NCBI RefSeq assembly: GCF_050529585.1
Contig: NZ_CP172882.1
Coordinates: forward strand, 1,922,001 to 1,986,000
Origin: Enterococcus_D sp050529585
GTDB taxonomy: Bacteria > Bacillota > Bacilli > Lactobacillales > Enterococcaceae
Length of the DNA stretch: 64,000 nt
Reading direction: 5' to 3'
Made by a program: the position numbers and the translations under genes. Position 1 is the stretch's first letter, and every line of letters starts with the position of its first letter. Under the pieces are notes generated by a model. That model was not told where the DNA came from. It worked only from the letters and a program-made list of their open reading frames with translations, and made no database searches. This document shows positions 44,599-53,787 of the stretch, piece after piece.

Positions 44599-46626
44599 CT
44601 ATTCCATTTTCAAGCGTCGATCTTCAGCTTGTTCGGTATCTTTTAGTTTTTCGTCCACTAAATCAGGTACAGTTTCTTCTTTTTTATCTAAGATACTGCC
44701 ATCTTCTTCCAGACTAAATTGCACATGGCTTTCGATCCATTTTCTCCGAGGCTCAACTTTATCACCCATCAACGTAGTCACCCGACGTTCCGCCTGCGCA
44801 GCGTCATCGATTCTCACTCGGATCAATGTGCGCGTATCTGGATCCATCGTGGTTTCCCACAGTTGATCAGCATTCATTTCACCAAGTCCTTTGTAACGCT
44901 GCAACATATAGCCTTTGCCGATTTTTTTGGTCAATTGACTTAGTTCCTCATCTGTCCATGCATATTCCAAAATTGCTTTTTTCCCTGTCCCTTTTGATAC
45001 TTTGTACAATGGCGGCAAGGCGATGTAGACTTTGCCTGCTTCAATCAAAGGTTTCATATAGCGATAAAAGAAGGTAAGCAGCAGCACTTGGATATGGGCG
45101 CCATCGGTATCAGCATCCGTCATGATGATTACTTTGTCATAATTGCAATCTTCGATCGAAAATTCAGGACCGACGCCAGCACCTATCGTATAAATCATGG
45201 TATTGATTTCTTCGTTTTTGAGGATATCTTGCATTTTAGCTTTTTCGGTATTGATGACCTTACCACGTAAAGGCAAAATCGCTTGGAATTTACGGTCACG
45301 CCCTTGCTTGGCAGACCCGCCAGCGGAATCCCCTTCGACCAAATATAGTTCATTTTTCTTAGGATTGCGTGATTGTGCTGGTGTCAGCTTACCAGAAAGC
45401 AATGACTCGCCTTTTTTGCGCTTTTTCCCGGTCCGGCTTTCTTCTCGGGCTTTGCGGGCAGCTTCTCGTGCTTCTCGCGCTTTGATGGCTTTGCGCACCA
45501 ACATTTGGCTCATTTCACTATTTTCTTGTAAATAGTAGCCCATTTGTTCACCAATCACCGCATCTACGGCATTCCGTGCTAAAGGGGTACCCAATTTTCC
45601 TTTGGTTTGTCCTTCAAACTGCAATAAATTCTCAGGTACTCTGATAGATAGCACAGCAGCTAATCCTTCGCGGAAATCACTGCCTTCTAAATTCTTGTCT
45701 TTTTCTTTCAGCAAATTGACTTTACGGGCATATTCATTGAATGCTTTCGTCATCGATGTTTTCATACCGACTTCGTGGGTACCACCATCTCTCGTCCGAA
45801 CATTATTAACAAAAGAAAGTACATTTTCGGAATACCCATCATTATATTGAAAAGCCAACTCAACTTCGATGGCTTCTTTTGTACCTGAAAAATAAATGAC
45901 TGGTGTTAACGTGTCTTTTTCTTCATTCAAATAATCAACGAATTCTTTGATTCCATCTTCATATAAAAAGACTTCCGTCAGTGGTTCTTCGCCTCTTTCA
46001 TCCGTCAAGGTGATTTTGACACCTTTCAATAAAAAGGCTGATTCTCTCAAGCGTTCTGACAATGTTTCGTAGGAGAATTTGGTAACCGTAAAAATCGTAT
46101 CATCTGGTTTGAAGGTCACAGTCGTTCCAGTCGGCTTACGCGTCTTGCCGACTTTTTTCAACGTCCCAGCCGGATGACCGCCATTTTTGAATGCTGCTTG
46201 ATATTCGATGCCGTCTCTCACGATCGTCACAGATAAATGACTAGATAGGGCATTCACAACACTCGCGCCAACACCATGCAGTCCACCTGACGTTTTGTAG
46301 CCGCCTTGACCAAATTTTCCTCCGGCATGCAGTACAGTAAAAATAACTTGCACAGTTGGAATACCGGATGCGTGCATACCGACAGGCATCCCCCGTCCAT
46401 TATCTCGGACGCTAATGCTATTGTCCGAATGGATCGTTACATCAATTTCATTGCCGTAACCTGATAGTGCTTCATCAACGGCATTATCCACGATTTCATA
46501 CACAAGATGATGCAGTCCTCGCCCGTCTGTTGAGCCGATATACATCCCTGGCCGTTTTCTTACTGCCTCTAAGCCTTCTAAAACTTGGATGGAGGCATCA
46601 TTATATTCTGTGGTTTTCTTTGCCAA
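44599..46626 (-). CDS. parE: DNA topoisomerase IV subunit B
   Basis: ParE is the ATPase subunit of topoisomerase IV. The 675-aa protein has GHKL motifs VYEIVDNAVDEAL, DNGRGMPVG and GGLHGVGASVVNAL, then the TOPRIM region EGDSAGGSAKQGRDRKFQAILPLRGK and PLRGKVINTEK, and a MYLQRYKGLGEMN-like C-terminus (MLQRYKGLGEMN). The start is TTG at 46626, with GGAG 8 nt upstream; a GTG at 46632 is only 2 nt from the Shine-Dalgarno. It is divergent from plsY, the conserved Firmicute arrangement. Confidence 0.97.
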   Translation of the reverse strand: MAKKTTEYNDASIQVLEGLEAVRKRPGMYIGSTDGRGLHHLVYEIVDNAVDEALSGYGNEIDVTIHSDNSISVRDNGRGMPVGMHASGIPTVQVIFTVLHAGGKFGQGGYKTSGGLHGVGASVVNALSSHLSVTIVRDGIEYQAAFKNGGHPAGTLKKVGKTRKPTGTTVTFKPDDTIFTVTKFSYETLSERLRESAFLLKGVKITLTDERGEEPLTEVFLYEDGIKEFVDYLNEEKDTLTPVIYFSGTKEAIEVELAFQYNDGYSENVLSFVNNVRTRDGGTHEVGMKTSMTKAFNEYARKVNLLKEKDKNLEGSDFREGLAAVLSIRVPENLLQFEGQTKGKLGTPLARNAVDAVIGEQMGYYLQENSEMSQMLVRKAIKAREAREAARKAREESRTGKKRKKGESLLSGKLTPAQSRNPKKNELYLVEGDSAGGSAKQGRDRKFQAILPLRGKVINTEKAKMQDILKNEEINTMIYTIGAGVGPEFSIEDCNYDKVIIMTDADTDGAHIQVLLLTFFYRYMKPLIEAGKVYIALPPLYKVSKGTGKKAILEYAWTDEELSQLTKKIGKGYMLQRYKGLGEMNADQLWETTMDPDTRTLIRVRIDDAAQAERRVTTLMGDKVEPRRKWIESHVQFSLEEDGSILDKKEETVPDLVDEKLKDTEQAEDRRLKME

Positions 46627-46687
46627 AGCCACCGCTCCTTTAATCTTGTTCAGTCTCTTTTTCTCGGAAGAAAAGACCGCAAAAAAA

Positions 46688-46715
46688 ATCTTAACACAAA
46701 ATCCACTTTTTTCAA
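46688..46715 (-). promoter_or_regulatory. Promoter of parE-parC
   Basis: Minus-strand TTGAAA (46715-46710), 16-nt spacer and TAAGAT (46693-46688). Confidence 0.5.
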
Positions 46716-46836
46716 GCGAACATTTTTCTAAATCATCTTATCCTTTTTTTCTTGTTTATACAAGTTTGTATGCGCCCAGACACGACCCATGATCTGTTTC
46801 TCGGAAGTTTTTCTTATTGTTGGATAGGCAGTTTCA

Positions 46837-46845
46837 TGCTAAAAT
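46837..46845 (+). promoter_or_regulatory. Extended -10 promoter of plsY
   Basis: TGCTAAAAT forms an extended -10 (TG-n-TAAAAT) about 32 nt upstream of plsY. A TTGTTG with 17-nt spacing is a weak -35. Confidence 0.55.
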
Positions 46846-46876
46846 TGCCCTAGCCCTATAAAGAAAGTTGGTTATT

Positions 46877-47503
46877 ATGGAAACAATTCTATTATTCATT
46901 GTTGCTTATCTATTAGGCTCCATTCCATCAGGTGTATGGATCGGACAATTGTTTTTCAAAAAAGACATTCGCCAATTTGGCAGTGGCAATACTGGAACCA
47001 CAAATACCTTTCGTGTACTAGGAAAAAAGGCGGGTATCACTGTTTTAGCTATGGACATTTTGAAAGGCACTTTGGCTACTTGTCTGCCCTTGATTTTCCA
47101 TATCCAAGGGATCAATCCGCTATGGTTTGGGGTTTGTGCAATTCTTGGTCATACTTTCCCGATTTTTGCCAAGTTCAAAGGCGGCAAAGCAGTCGCGACA
47201 AGCGCGGGCATGCTCTTAGGCTTCAACCCGATTTTCTTTTTATACTCCGCAATGATTTTTGTGATTTGTCTTTATATCACAAGTATGGTCAGTTTGACCA
47301 GTATGATCGCGGCTTGTTTGATCACATTGTCCACCGTGGTCATCCCTCTCGTGGCACCTGTCATCTTGCCTGAACAAAACTGGTTGCTGACGTGTATTGC
47401 CATAGGTGTGACGATTTTCATCTTTTTCCGTCATCGCGAAAACATTTCACGAATCAAAAACGGTACTGAAAGTCGTGTACCATTCGGCCTGAACAAACAA
47501 TAG
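46877..47503 (+). CDS. plsY: Glycerol-3-phosphate acyltransferase PlsY
   Basis: PlsY transfers an acyl group from acyl-phosphate to glycerol-3-phosphate, the first step of phospholipid synthesis. The 208-aa membrane protein has the catalytic motifs LGSIPSGVWIG (residues 13-23), GSGNTGTTNTFRVLG and the second GG-motif KGGKAVAT, with five membrane segments. ATG 46877 is chosen over an upstream TTG (46868) by family N-terminus. It works with PlsC at 19.8 kb in the same pathway. Confidence 0.96.
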   Translation: METILLFIVAYLLGSIPSGVWIGQLFFKKDIRQFGSGNTGTTNTFRVLGKKAGITVLAMDILKGTLATCLPLIFHIQGINPLWFGVCAILGHTFPIFAKFKGGKAVATSAGMLLGFNPIFFLYSAMIFVICLYITSMVSLTSMIAACLITLSTVVIPLVAPVILPEQNWLLTCIAIGVTIFIFFRHRENISRIKNGTESRVPFGLNKQ

Positions 47504-47505
47504 TA

Positions 47506-47548
47506 GAAGCTGAGAAAAGCAAATGTCGCTTTTCTCAGCTTCTTTTTT
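47506..47548 (+). terminator. Terminator after plsY
   Basis: A 15-bp perfect stem (GAAGCTGAGAAAAGC / GCTTTTCTCAGCTTC) with a 7-nt loop and six T on the plus strand. Confidence 0.93.
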
Positions 47549-47549
47549 C

Positions 47550-48428
47550 TTATTTGACAGTAATCGAATATTTGGTTTCGAAATCGGTATTTGCTGCCAA
47601 GATCTGCATACCGACCTTATCTTTCAAGTCACCATTACTTTCTATCGTATCGGCGATGCCGCACCATGGTTCAATACACAAAAATGGTGATTTAGTAGGA
47701 TACGTAGACCAAAAGCCTACATACGGCATTTGATTATAGCTCAGCGTCACACTATGCGGTGATTTTTCACTCCGAATCGAGAAAGACTGTAATCCTTTGG
47801 TCTCAAAGATAAGGGCATCATTTTCGAACATCTCATGGGTCAAGCTGAGATCAGTATTGGTTTGCCCCAAGGTCCGCTGTTCGTAATCAATATAGTTGCC
47901 TTTCAAGGGCAACTTGACCCGCGATTTCTTCGGCGAAAAAGCCAAATAATAATCTTCAAAGGTCAGACCTTTTTCTAAAGGCACCTTGAAAGCGGGATGA
48001 CCGCCAATCGAAAAGAGCATATCTTCTTGACCGCTATTCTTGACCTTATATTTGACAACGAGTCCGTCGCCCCCAAGTTCGTAACTTACGTGCAAACAAA
48101 ACGCAAATGGATAGACCGCTTTTGTTGCCGTCGAACTTTCTAATTGAAACAGTACATAATCATCACGCTGATCAATCACTTCAAAATCCATGTCACGAGC
48201 AAAACCATGACGAGGCAAATGATACGTTTTCCCTTGATACACGTAGCTATCGTTCTTTAATGCGCCTACGATCGGGAATAAAATCGGTGCATGTTTGCCC
48301 CAATGCTTCGGATCAGCTTGCCAAATATATTCTAAATCGATATGGCTATCGAACAAGCTTTGCAGCTCTGCGCCTTTTTCTGCAATCGTTGCTTGCAAAT
48401 GACCGGCAGTGATGGTAACTGTCATCAT
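47550..48428 (-). CDS. Aldose 1-epimerase family protein (LacX/GalM-like)
   Basis: This family interconverts sugar anomers or binds related sugar phosphates. The 292-aa beta-sandwich protein resembles the LacX branch: AEKGAELQSL near the N-terminus, HAPILFPIVG, the His in HLPRHGFAR and the second active-site region SIGGHPAFKVP, with WCGIADT toward the end. ATGATG follows AGGAGAT. It begins 8 bp after codY, so it may be translated as the last gene of the codY operon. The substrate is unknown. Confidence 0.9.
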   Translation of the reverse strand: MMTVTITAGHLQATIAEKGAELQSLFDSHIDLEYIWQADPKHWGKHAPILFPIVGALKNDSYVYQGKTYHLPRHGFARDMDFEVIDQRDDYVLFQLESSTATKAVYPFAFCLHVSYELGGDGLVVKYKVKNSGQEDMLFSIGGHPAFKVPLEKGLTFEDYYLAFSPKKSRVKLPLKGNYIDYEQRTLGQTNTDLSLTHEMFENDALIFETKGLQSFSIRSEKSPHSVTLSYNQMPYVGFWSTYPTKSPFLCIEPWCGIADTIESNGDLKDKVGMQILAANTDFETKYSITVK

Positions 48429-48436
48429 CTCATCTC

Positions 48437-49228
48437 CTAATATTGATGTTTCGTCAATTCTTCTTTAAAGCGGCTATTCAGCACCTTCAAGTAGGTACCT
48501 TTCATACCTAACGAACGTGATTCAATAATACCCGCTGATTCAAGTTTACGCAAGGCATTAACAATGACTGAGCGGGTGATACCAATTCGGTCTGCAATAC
48601 TTGATGCTGTCAGACGTCCTTCATCCCCTTCCAAGGCTTCAAAAATCGCTTGGACAGCTTTTAATTCACTATAAGACAATGTGTTGATTGCCATCTGAAC
48701 GGCTGTCGTACTACGGACATCAGCTTCAATACTGCGAGACTTTTGATATAAAAATTGCATACCAACAACCGTTGCACTATATTCAGCCAAAACCAAATCA
48801 TTATCATCAAAAGATTTATCGATTCGTGAAAGAATGATGGTGCCTAAACGCTCACCCGCACCATAGATAGGGACAATGGTTGTCAGACCATCAGGATATA
48901 ACTCACGTACTTCAATTGGAAATGCCGTCATATCATCACTGATCGGGACGTTTGCTTCCGTTGAAGATAAGTGATCCACTAAATCAGTATAATTTTTAGG
49001 AAATTGCTTTTCCATAAACATTTTTTTGATACGCTCATTGTTGACATCATGATTTTCAACGAACCCTAAGACACTACCATCACTACTAATAATGTACGCA
49101 TTACTGTCTAGGATATTTCCTAAAATGACAGCCATTTTATCGTAAGGCAAATCTGAAGCTAGATTAAAGGTATTTTTTTGTTGTAATAGTTCATTGATTT
49201 GTCTCGTCTTTTCTAATAATGTTTTCAT
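48437..49228 (-). CDS. codY: GTP-sensing global regulator CodY
   Basis: CodY represses amino-acid, peptide-uptake and competence genes when GTP and branched-chain amino acids are plentiful. The 263-aa protein has the N-terminal GAF-like domain (LLEKTRQINELLQ at the start) and the C-terminal winged helix with RLTASSIADRIGITRSVIVNALRKLE, the DNA-recognition helix. It is the fourth gene of xerC-hslV-hslU-codY, the order known from Bacillus and enterococci. AAAGGGAG precedes the ATG. Confidence 0.98.
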   Translation of the reverse strand: MKTLLEKTRQINELLQQKNTFNLASDLPYDKMAVILGNILDSNAYIISSDGSVLGFVENHDVNNERIKKMFMEKQFPKNYTDLVDHLSSTEANVPISDDMTAFPIEVRELYPDGLTTIVPIYGAGERLGTIILSRIDKSFDDNDLVLAEYSATVVGMQFLYQKSRSIEADVRSTTAVQMAINTLSYSELKAVQAIFEALEGDEGRLTASSIADRIGITRSVIVNALRKLESAGIIESRSLGMKGTYLKVLNSRFKEELTKHQY

Positions 49229-49241
49229 TGGTTTGCTCCCT

Positions 49242-50639
49242 TTATAAAATATAACGACTTAAGTCTTGGTCTTCAGCAATTGAAGCGAGTTTTTCTTCGA
49301 CATAGGCTTCAGTGATAGTAATTTCACCCATTTGCATCTCTGAAGCTTCAAATAATAAATCTTCTAAAAGTTTTTCTAAAATCGTATGCAAGCGGCGCGC
49401 ACCGATATTATCTGTGTCTCGATTGACTTGAAAGGCAATCTCGGCAATTTTTTGGATAGCCTCCAAAGTAAAGGTCACTTTGACATTTTCGGTTGCCAAC
49501 AAAGCGACATACTGTTTAACAAGGGCATTATTGGGCTCTGTCAAAATCTTGACAAAGTCTTCTTTGGTCAAATCATCCAATTCAACACGAATTGGGAAAC
49601 GACCTTGCAATTCCGGAATCAAATCACTTGGTTTTGATAAGTGAAAAGCCCCCGATGCAATAAAGAGAATATGGTCGGTCTGCAAGGCACCATATTTGGT
49701 ATTGACTTGAGAGCCTTCAACGATCGGCAAGATGTCTCGTTGGACACCTTCACGGGATACTTCACCTGACTGCTGTGATTTAGAGGTCACTTTGTCGATT
49801 TCATCAAGGAAAATAATACCGCTCGACTCGGCCAAACGTAACGCCGCACTATGAATATCAGCATCATTGACCAATTTAGAAGATTCTTCTTGGATCAATA
49901 ACTCTCGGGCTTCTTTGACAGTGACGGTTCGTTCGATTTTCTTCTGCGGTTTCAACGCGCCAAGGGTTTCATTCAAATCAATCCCCATTTGTTCCAAGCC
50001 ATTGTTCATAGCTGGTGCTTGGTTTTTGGGTTCATCTACTTGGATCGTTACCTCGCGATTGTCCAGCAATCCTTTTTCCAACTGTTCAAAAATAGCTTGC
50101 CGATTGCTGCGGATCTCATCCGTCAGCTCCTCTTTTGGTTCTTGCGGCTGTTGTGCGCCATTGAACATGTTCATCATCTGTTCGTAAGGATTTCCTTGTT
50201 TCTTTTGTTCTTTCTTGATGCCTGGTACGAGCACTTTGACCAAACGCCGGTTGGCTTTTTTCTCCGCTTGAATACGCACATTTTTGTACTGTTCTTTTTT
50301 AACGATTTGGATCGCATTTTCAACAAGATCGCGTACCATTGATTCAACATCTCGTCCTACATAACCCACCTCAGTAAATTTGGTTGCTTCCAACTTCACA
50401 AAAGGTGCATCGACGATTTTTGCTAATCGGCGCGCAATCTCCGTCTTTCCGACACCAGTTGGGCCAATCATCAAGATATTTTTAGGTGTCACATCTTGCT
50501 GCATTTTTTCATCTAATTGCAATCGACGGTAACGATTGCGCAAAGCCACAGCTACTGATTTTTTGGCAGCTGTTTGTCCTACGATATATTCATCTAGTTC
50601 TTGAACGATCTCACGTGGTGATTTGTTTTGTTTTGTCAT
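49242..50639 (-). CDS. hslU: ATP-dependent protease ATPase subunit HslU (ClpY)
   Basis: HslU unfolds proteins and feeds them to HslV. The 465-aa AAA+ protein has Walker A GPTGVGKTEIA near residue 60, Walker B IIFLDEIDKV, the intermediate I-domain (about residues 110-240) and the C-terminal tail RYIL that docks into HslV. It is 11 bp downstream of hslV. Confidence 0.98.
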   Translation of the reverse strand: MTKQNKSPREIVQELDEYIVGQTAAKKSVAVALRNRYRRLQLDEKMQQDVTPKNILMIGPTGVGKTEIARRLAKIVDAPFVKLEATKFTEVGYVGRDVESMVRDLVENAIQIVKKEQYKNVRIQAEKKANRRLVKVLVPGIKKEQKKQGNPYEQMMNMFNGAQQPQEPKEELTDEIRSNRQAIFEQLEKGLLDNREVTIQVDEPKNQAPAMNNGLEQMGIDLNETLGALKPQKKIERTVTVKEARELLIQEESSKLVNDADIHSAALRLAESSGIIFLDEIDKVTSKSQQSGEVSREGVQRDILPIVEGSQVNTKYGALQTDHILFIASGAFHLSKPSDLIPELQGRFPIRVELDDLTKEDFVKILTEPNNALVKQYVALLATENVKVTFTLEAIQKIAEIAFQVNRDTDNIGARRLHTILEKLLEDLLFEASEMQMGEITITEAYVEEKLASIAEDQDLSRYIL

Positions 50640-50650
50640 TTTTCCACCTC

Positions 50651-51193
50651 TTAAAACTCTTCAACAATAATATTATGATTCGTAAACACACAAATATCTG
50701 CCGCGATATGCAATGCACCTTCAGCAATTTCTTTCGCGGAAAGATCTCCACCATAACGCTTCATAGCTCGAGCTGCCGCTAAGGCATAATTCCCGCCAGA
50801 CCCGATTGCCAAGATCCCTTCATCAGGGGTAATGACCTCTCCGGTACCTGATACCAAAAGCATTTCTTTGTCATTCATGACGATCAGCATGGCTTCTAAT
50901 TTTTGCATTGATTGCTGTGTGCGCCATTCTTGTGCTAATTCAACTGCTGCACGTTGCAAATTGCCATTATATTCATTGAGTTTTCCTTCAAATTTTTCTT
51001 CTAGCGTAAACGCATCGGCCACACTGCCGGCAAAACCGACGATCACTTCGCCATTATAAATGCGCCGTACTTTTTTGGCTGTGCCCTTCATGACGACTTG
51101 TTCGCCCATTGTGACTTGGCCATCTCCAGCCATGGCAAACTTGCCATCTTTTTCAACCCCGCAAATAGTGGTTGAATGAAATTCTGATTTCAT
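50651..51193 (-). CDS. hslV: ATP-dependent protease proteolytic subunit HslV (ClpQ)
   Basis: HslV is the proteasome-like threonine (or serine) peptidase. The 180-aa protein reads MKSEFHSTTICGVEKDGK, so the catalytic Thr of the TTI motif follows about seven residues and requires removal of a short propeptide; the E. coli protein starts MTTI. GSGGNYALAAARA is conserved. It is 21 bp downstream of xerC. Confidence 0.97.
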   Translation of the reverse strand: MKSEFHSTTICGVEKDGKFAMAGDGQVTMGEQVVMKGTAKKVRRIYNGEVIVGFAGSVADAFTLEEKFEGKLNEYNGNLQRAAVELAQEWRTQQSMQKLEAMLIVMNDKEMLLVSGTGEVITPDEGILAIGSGGNYALAAARAMKRYGGDLSAKEIAEGALHIAADICVFTNHNIIVEEF

Positions 51194-51214
51194 TTTGTTT
51201 TCCTCCCATAATGA

Positions 51215-52114
51215 TTATGCCCTTGGATGAAATTGGCGATAATTTTTTTGCAAACTGTCTTTGGTGACATGTGCATAGATTTGTGTTGTTGATAAATTCG
51301 CATGTCCCAACAATTCTTGCACTGTCCGCATATCAGCCCCATGATTCAATAAATGAGTCGCAAAGGTATGACGCAACATATGCGGATGGATCTGACTGTC
51401 TAGACTGCTTTTTTGAATCACTTGATTGAGAACATATTCAATGCCAGTTGGTGTGATGCCATCGCCTAAGTGATTGACAAAAACGAATGAATGGTCTTTT
51501 TGATGTTTCTCGATCAATCGCTGTCGACCATCAGAAAGGTACCGCTTGACGGCTTTTTGGGCATAACTGCCAAAAGGAACATACCGATCTTTATTGCCTT
51601 TTCCGTGAATCAACAAAACGCCACTTTCCCAATCGATGTCAGTTATCGTCAAATTGCTGCATTCGCTGACCCGCAATCCAGATCCATATAGCACTTCCAA
51701 TAGCGCTTGGTTGCGCTGCTGTAATGGTTCATCCCCTGCCACACTTTCAAATAAAGCGGCCATTTCTTTTTCATAAAAAAAACGCGGTAATTTCGCATTC
51801 TTTTTTTTCATATGGATATAGGCAAAGGGATTTTCTTTGATGACTTCATGCTTCGTTAAATATTGATAAAACGAACGCAAACTCGCCATTTTACGGCTGA
51901 TTGAATTACGGCTGTAACCCTGTTCGTTCAGATAACTCAGGTACACTCTAACATCACGATAATCGATCGTTAAGAACGCGCTGTTGCCGGAATCTGCCAA
52001 AAACTGAAAAAACTTTTCCATATCTTCTTGATAGGCTTTCTTCGTCTTCTCAGAATAACCTCTTTCAACAATAAGATAACGAAAGAATTCATTTTTTAGT
52101 TGCTCTTCTTGCAA
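51215..52114 (-). CDS. xerC: Tyrosine recombinase XerC (CodV), TTG start
   Basis: XerC with a partner resolves chromosome dimers at dif sites. The 299-aa protein has the catalytic residues of the tyrosine recombinase family: R in GSGLRVSE, HxxR in HPHMLRHTFATHLL and the final Tyr in TTQIYAHVT. The TTG start at 52114 follows GAGGGA by 5 nt. It begins the xerC-hslV-hslU-codY operon. It is a housekeeping recombinase, not evidence of a mobile element, since no other element genes or att-like repeats are present. Confidence 0.96.
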   Translation of the reverse strand: MQEEQLKNEFFRYLIVERGYSEKTKKAYQEDMEKFFQFLADSGNSAFLTIDYRDVRVYLSYLNEQGYSRNSISRKMASLRSFYQYLTKHEVIKENPFAYIHMKKKNAKLPRFFYEKEMAALFESVAGDEPLQQRNQALLEVLYGSGLRVSECSNLTITDIDWESGVLLIHGKGNKDRYVPFGSYAQKAVKRYLSDGRQRLIEKHQKDHSFVFVNHLGDGITPTGIEYVLNQVIQKSSLDSQIHPHMLRHTFATHLLNHGADMRTVQELLGHANLSTTQIYAHVTKDSLQKNYRQFHPRA

Positions 52115-52280
52115 AATAATCCCTCATTCCGTGATTCAAAATAACTGTATCACAGCCATATAAAAAAGACAAACGAATTGTCAGAATTTAACCAATATTT
52201 CAAAGTTTAGACATAATTGTGAAAACTTTCTAAGAAAATTCCACCTTTTTTACACTATTTTTCAATTGTTTCAACAAAAA

Positions 52281-52335
52281 AAGAGGCCGACAAACATGGA
52301 GTCACTTGCTTCATTGACCCCCGTTTGTCTCCTCT
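52281..52335 (-). terminator. Terminator after the flotillin gene
   Basis: A long imperfect stem (AGAGG.GACAAAC..GGTCA with TGAC..GTTTGTC..CCTCT) around a 10-nt loop, followed by seven T on the minus strand. It shows that the NfeD-flotillin pair ends here and that xerC has its own promoter. Confidence 0.88.
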
Positions 52336-52340
52336 AATGA

Positions 52341-53774
52341 TTATTCTATATCTGGTTGAACTGTTTTTGTTTGCGGATGCTCTGATAATGCACCAACCAA
52401 TTCTTTGTTTCCTTGTTTTGTAGACATCGTATCATTGATCAAACCAACTAAATCTAAACCAGTTGTTTCTTTGATCGTATCAAATGTTCGTGCCAAACCT
52501 GCCTCGCCCATGCCATGAAGGCCGTCATTGCCGCCAAAACTCACCACTTTATCAATATTGCTTAAAGGTGCATTGACTTCTTTGGCGATTTCCGGCAAGA
52601 CTTTAATGAATTCCATCAAAATACCCGCTTCATTCAATTTGGTCAAAGCAACGGCCATTTTTTCGCGACTCTCTGCTTCAGCTTGACCGACTTTAGCGAT
52701 TCTATCAGCGTCTGCAGAACCAAGTTTTTCGATGCGTTCGGCTTCGGCTTGAGCAGCCAGCTTCACTTTTTCCGCTTCTGCTTGGGCGTGGGCGATTTCT
52801 CTTGCTTTGTCCGCCAAGGCATTTTGTTCTACGACATATTTATCCGCTTCAGCTTTTTTACGAACGGTTGCATTCAATTCTTTCTCTGTTAACTCTGCTT
52901 GTTTTTCTTGAATCTCAATATTCTTTTCTTGTTCGATCAACTGAACTTTCATTTTTTCACCGACAGCAATTTGTTCTGCTTTTGCGTCGGCAACTTCGCG
53001 TTCTTGTTTATACTGCGCTTGTTTCAACGCCATTTCTTTCGTCGCTTCAGCAATCTCTGTTTGTCTGCGGATTTCCTCATGCTGTGCCAACTGTTCGTTC
53101 TCAGCTTGTTTGATCCGCGTTTCACGCAATGCATTTGATTCAGCGACTTCCGCATTTTTCTTCACGACTGCGATTTGTGGACGACCTAACGCATCTAGGT
53201 AGCCATTGGTATCTGACACATCTTTGATCGTGAAAGAAACGATTTCTAACCCCATCTTTTTCAAGTCTGTTGAAGCCACTTCTTGGACCTGTTCAGCAAA
53301 GTCATCACGATTTTTGTAAATCGCTTCAACTGTCATTGTTCCAAGAATCGCTCGTAAATGACCTTCCAATACTTCTTGGGCTTCGTCTTCCAATTCAGCA
53401 GTTGATTTTCCTAAATATTGTTCAGCTGCAGTTTTAATAGACCCTGTACTGTTGCCAACTTTGACTAAGACAGTCGCACTGGCTTTGATCGGTACACCTT
53501 GTTCCGTATAAACTTCTGGCGTACCAATCTCTAACTTGTGGGTCAGCAAGCTTAGCTTATGGGCTTTTTGAACGATCGGAATCACAAACGTCCCACTGTT
53601 TTTTAGAATTTTGATGCCTTCTTTGCCTAAGAAAGAGCCTGTAACGATCAATGCTTCATCGGGTTTACCAATGCGGTAACGGATCATTAAAAACGCTATC
53701 AATAAAACCAACAAAATAATCAACCAAAAAATAGGGTTACTTAAAAATTGTAAAGCTGAACCTGAATCTACCAT
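52341..53774 (-). CDS. Flotillin-like membrane scaffold protein (FloT/YuaG type)
   Basis: Bacterial flotillins organise membrane microdomains. The 477-aa protein has one N-terminal membrane segment (FWLIILLVLLIAFLMIRY), a SPFH domain (residues about 35-210), and a long Glu/Ala/Lys-rich coiled coil (about 215-400) followed by a C-terminal oligomerisation region. It is 13 bp downstream of the NfeD gene, the usual YuaF-YuaG pairing. Confidence 0.93.
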   Translation of the reverse strand: MVDSGSALQFLSNPIFWLIILLVLLIAFLMIRYRIGKPDEALIVTGSFLGKEGIKILKNSGTFVIPIVQKAHKLSLLTHKLEIGTPEVYTEQGVPIKASATVLVKVGNSTGSIKTAAEQYLGKSTAELEDEAQEVLEGHLRAILGTMTVEAIYKNRDDFAEQVQEVASTDLKKMGLEIVSFTIKDVSDTNGYLDALGRPQIAVVKKNAEVAESNALRETRIKQAENEQLAQHEEIRRQTEIAEATKEMALKQAQYKQEREVADAKAEQIAVGEKMKVQLIEQEKNIEIQEKQAELTEKELNATVRKKAEADKYVVEQNALADKAREIAHAQAEAEKVKLAAQAEAERIEKLGSADADRIAKVGQAEAESREKMAVALTKLNEAGILMEFIKVLPEIAKEVNAPLSNIDKVVSFGGNDGLHGMGEAGLARTFDTIKETTGLDLVGLINDTMSTKQGNKELVGALSEHPQTKTVQPDIE

Positions 53775-53787
53775 ACCTGCACACTTC

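Noticed and set aside
49867..50342. Overlapping open frames antisense to hslU
   Set aside because: No ribosome sites and hydrophobic/Ser-rich composition expected from antisense reading of hslU.
51215..52114. XerC as a sign of a mobile element
   Set aside because: It is the housekeeping xerC of the conserved xerC-hslVU-codY operon, with no att repeats, transposase or phage genes nearby.
52200..52240. CodY box upstream of xerC
   Set aside because: AATTTTCTTAGAAAGTT differs from the CodY consensus at about four positions or needs an inserted base.
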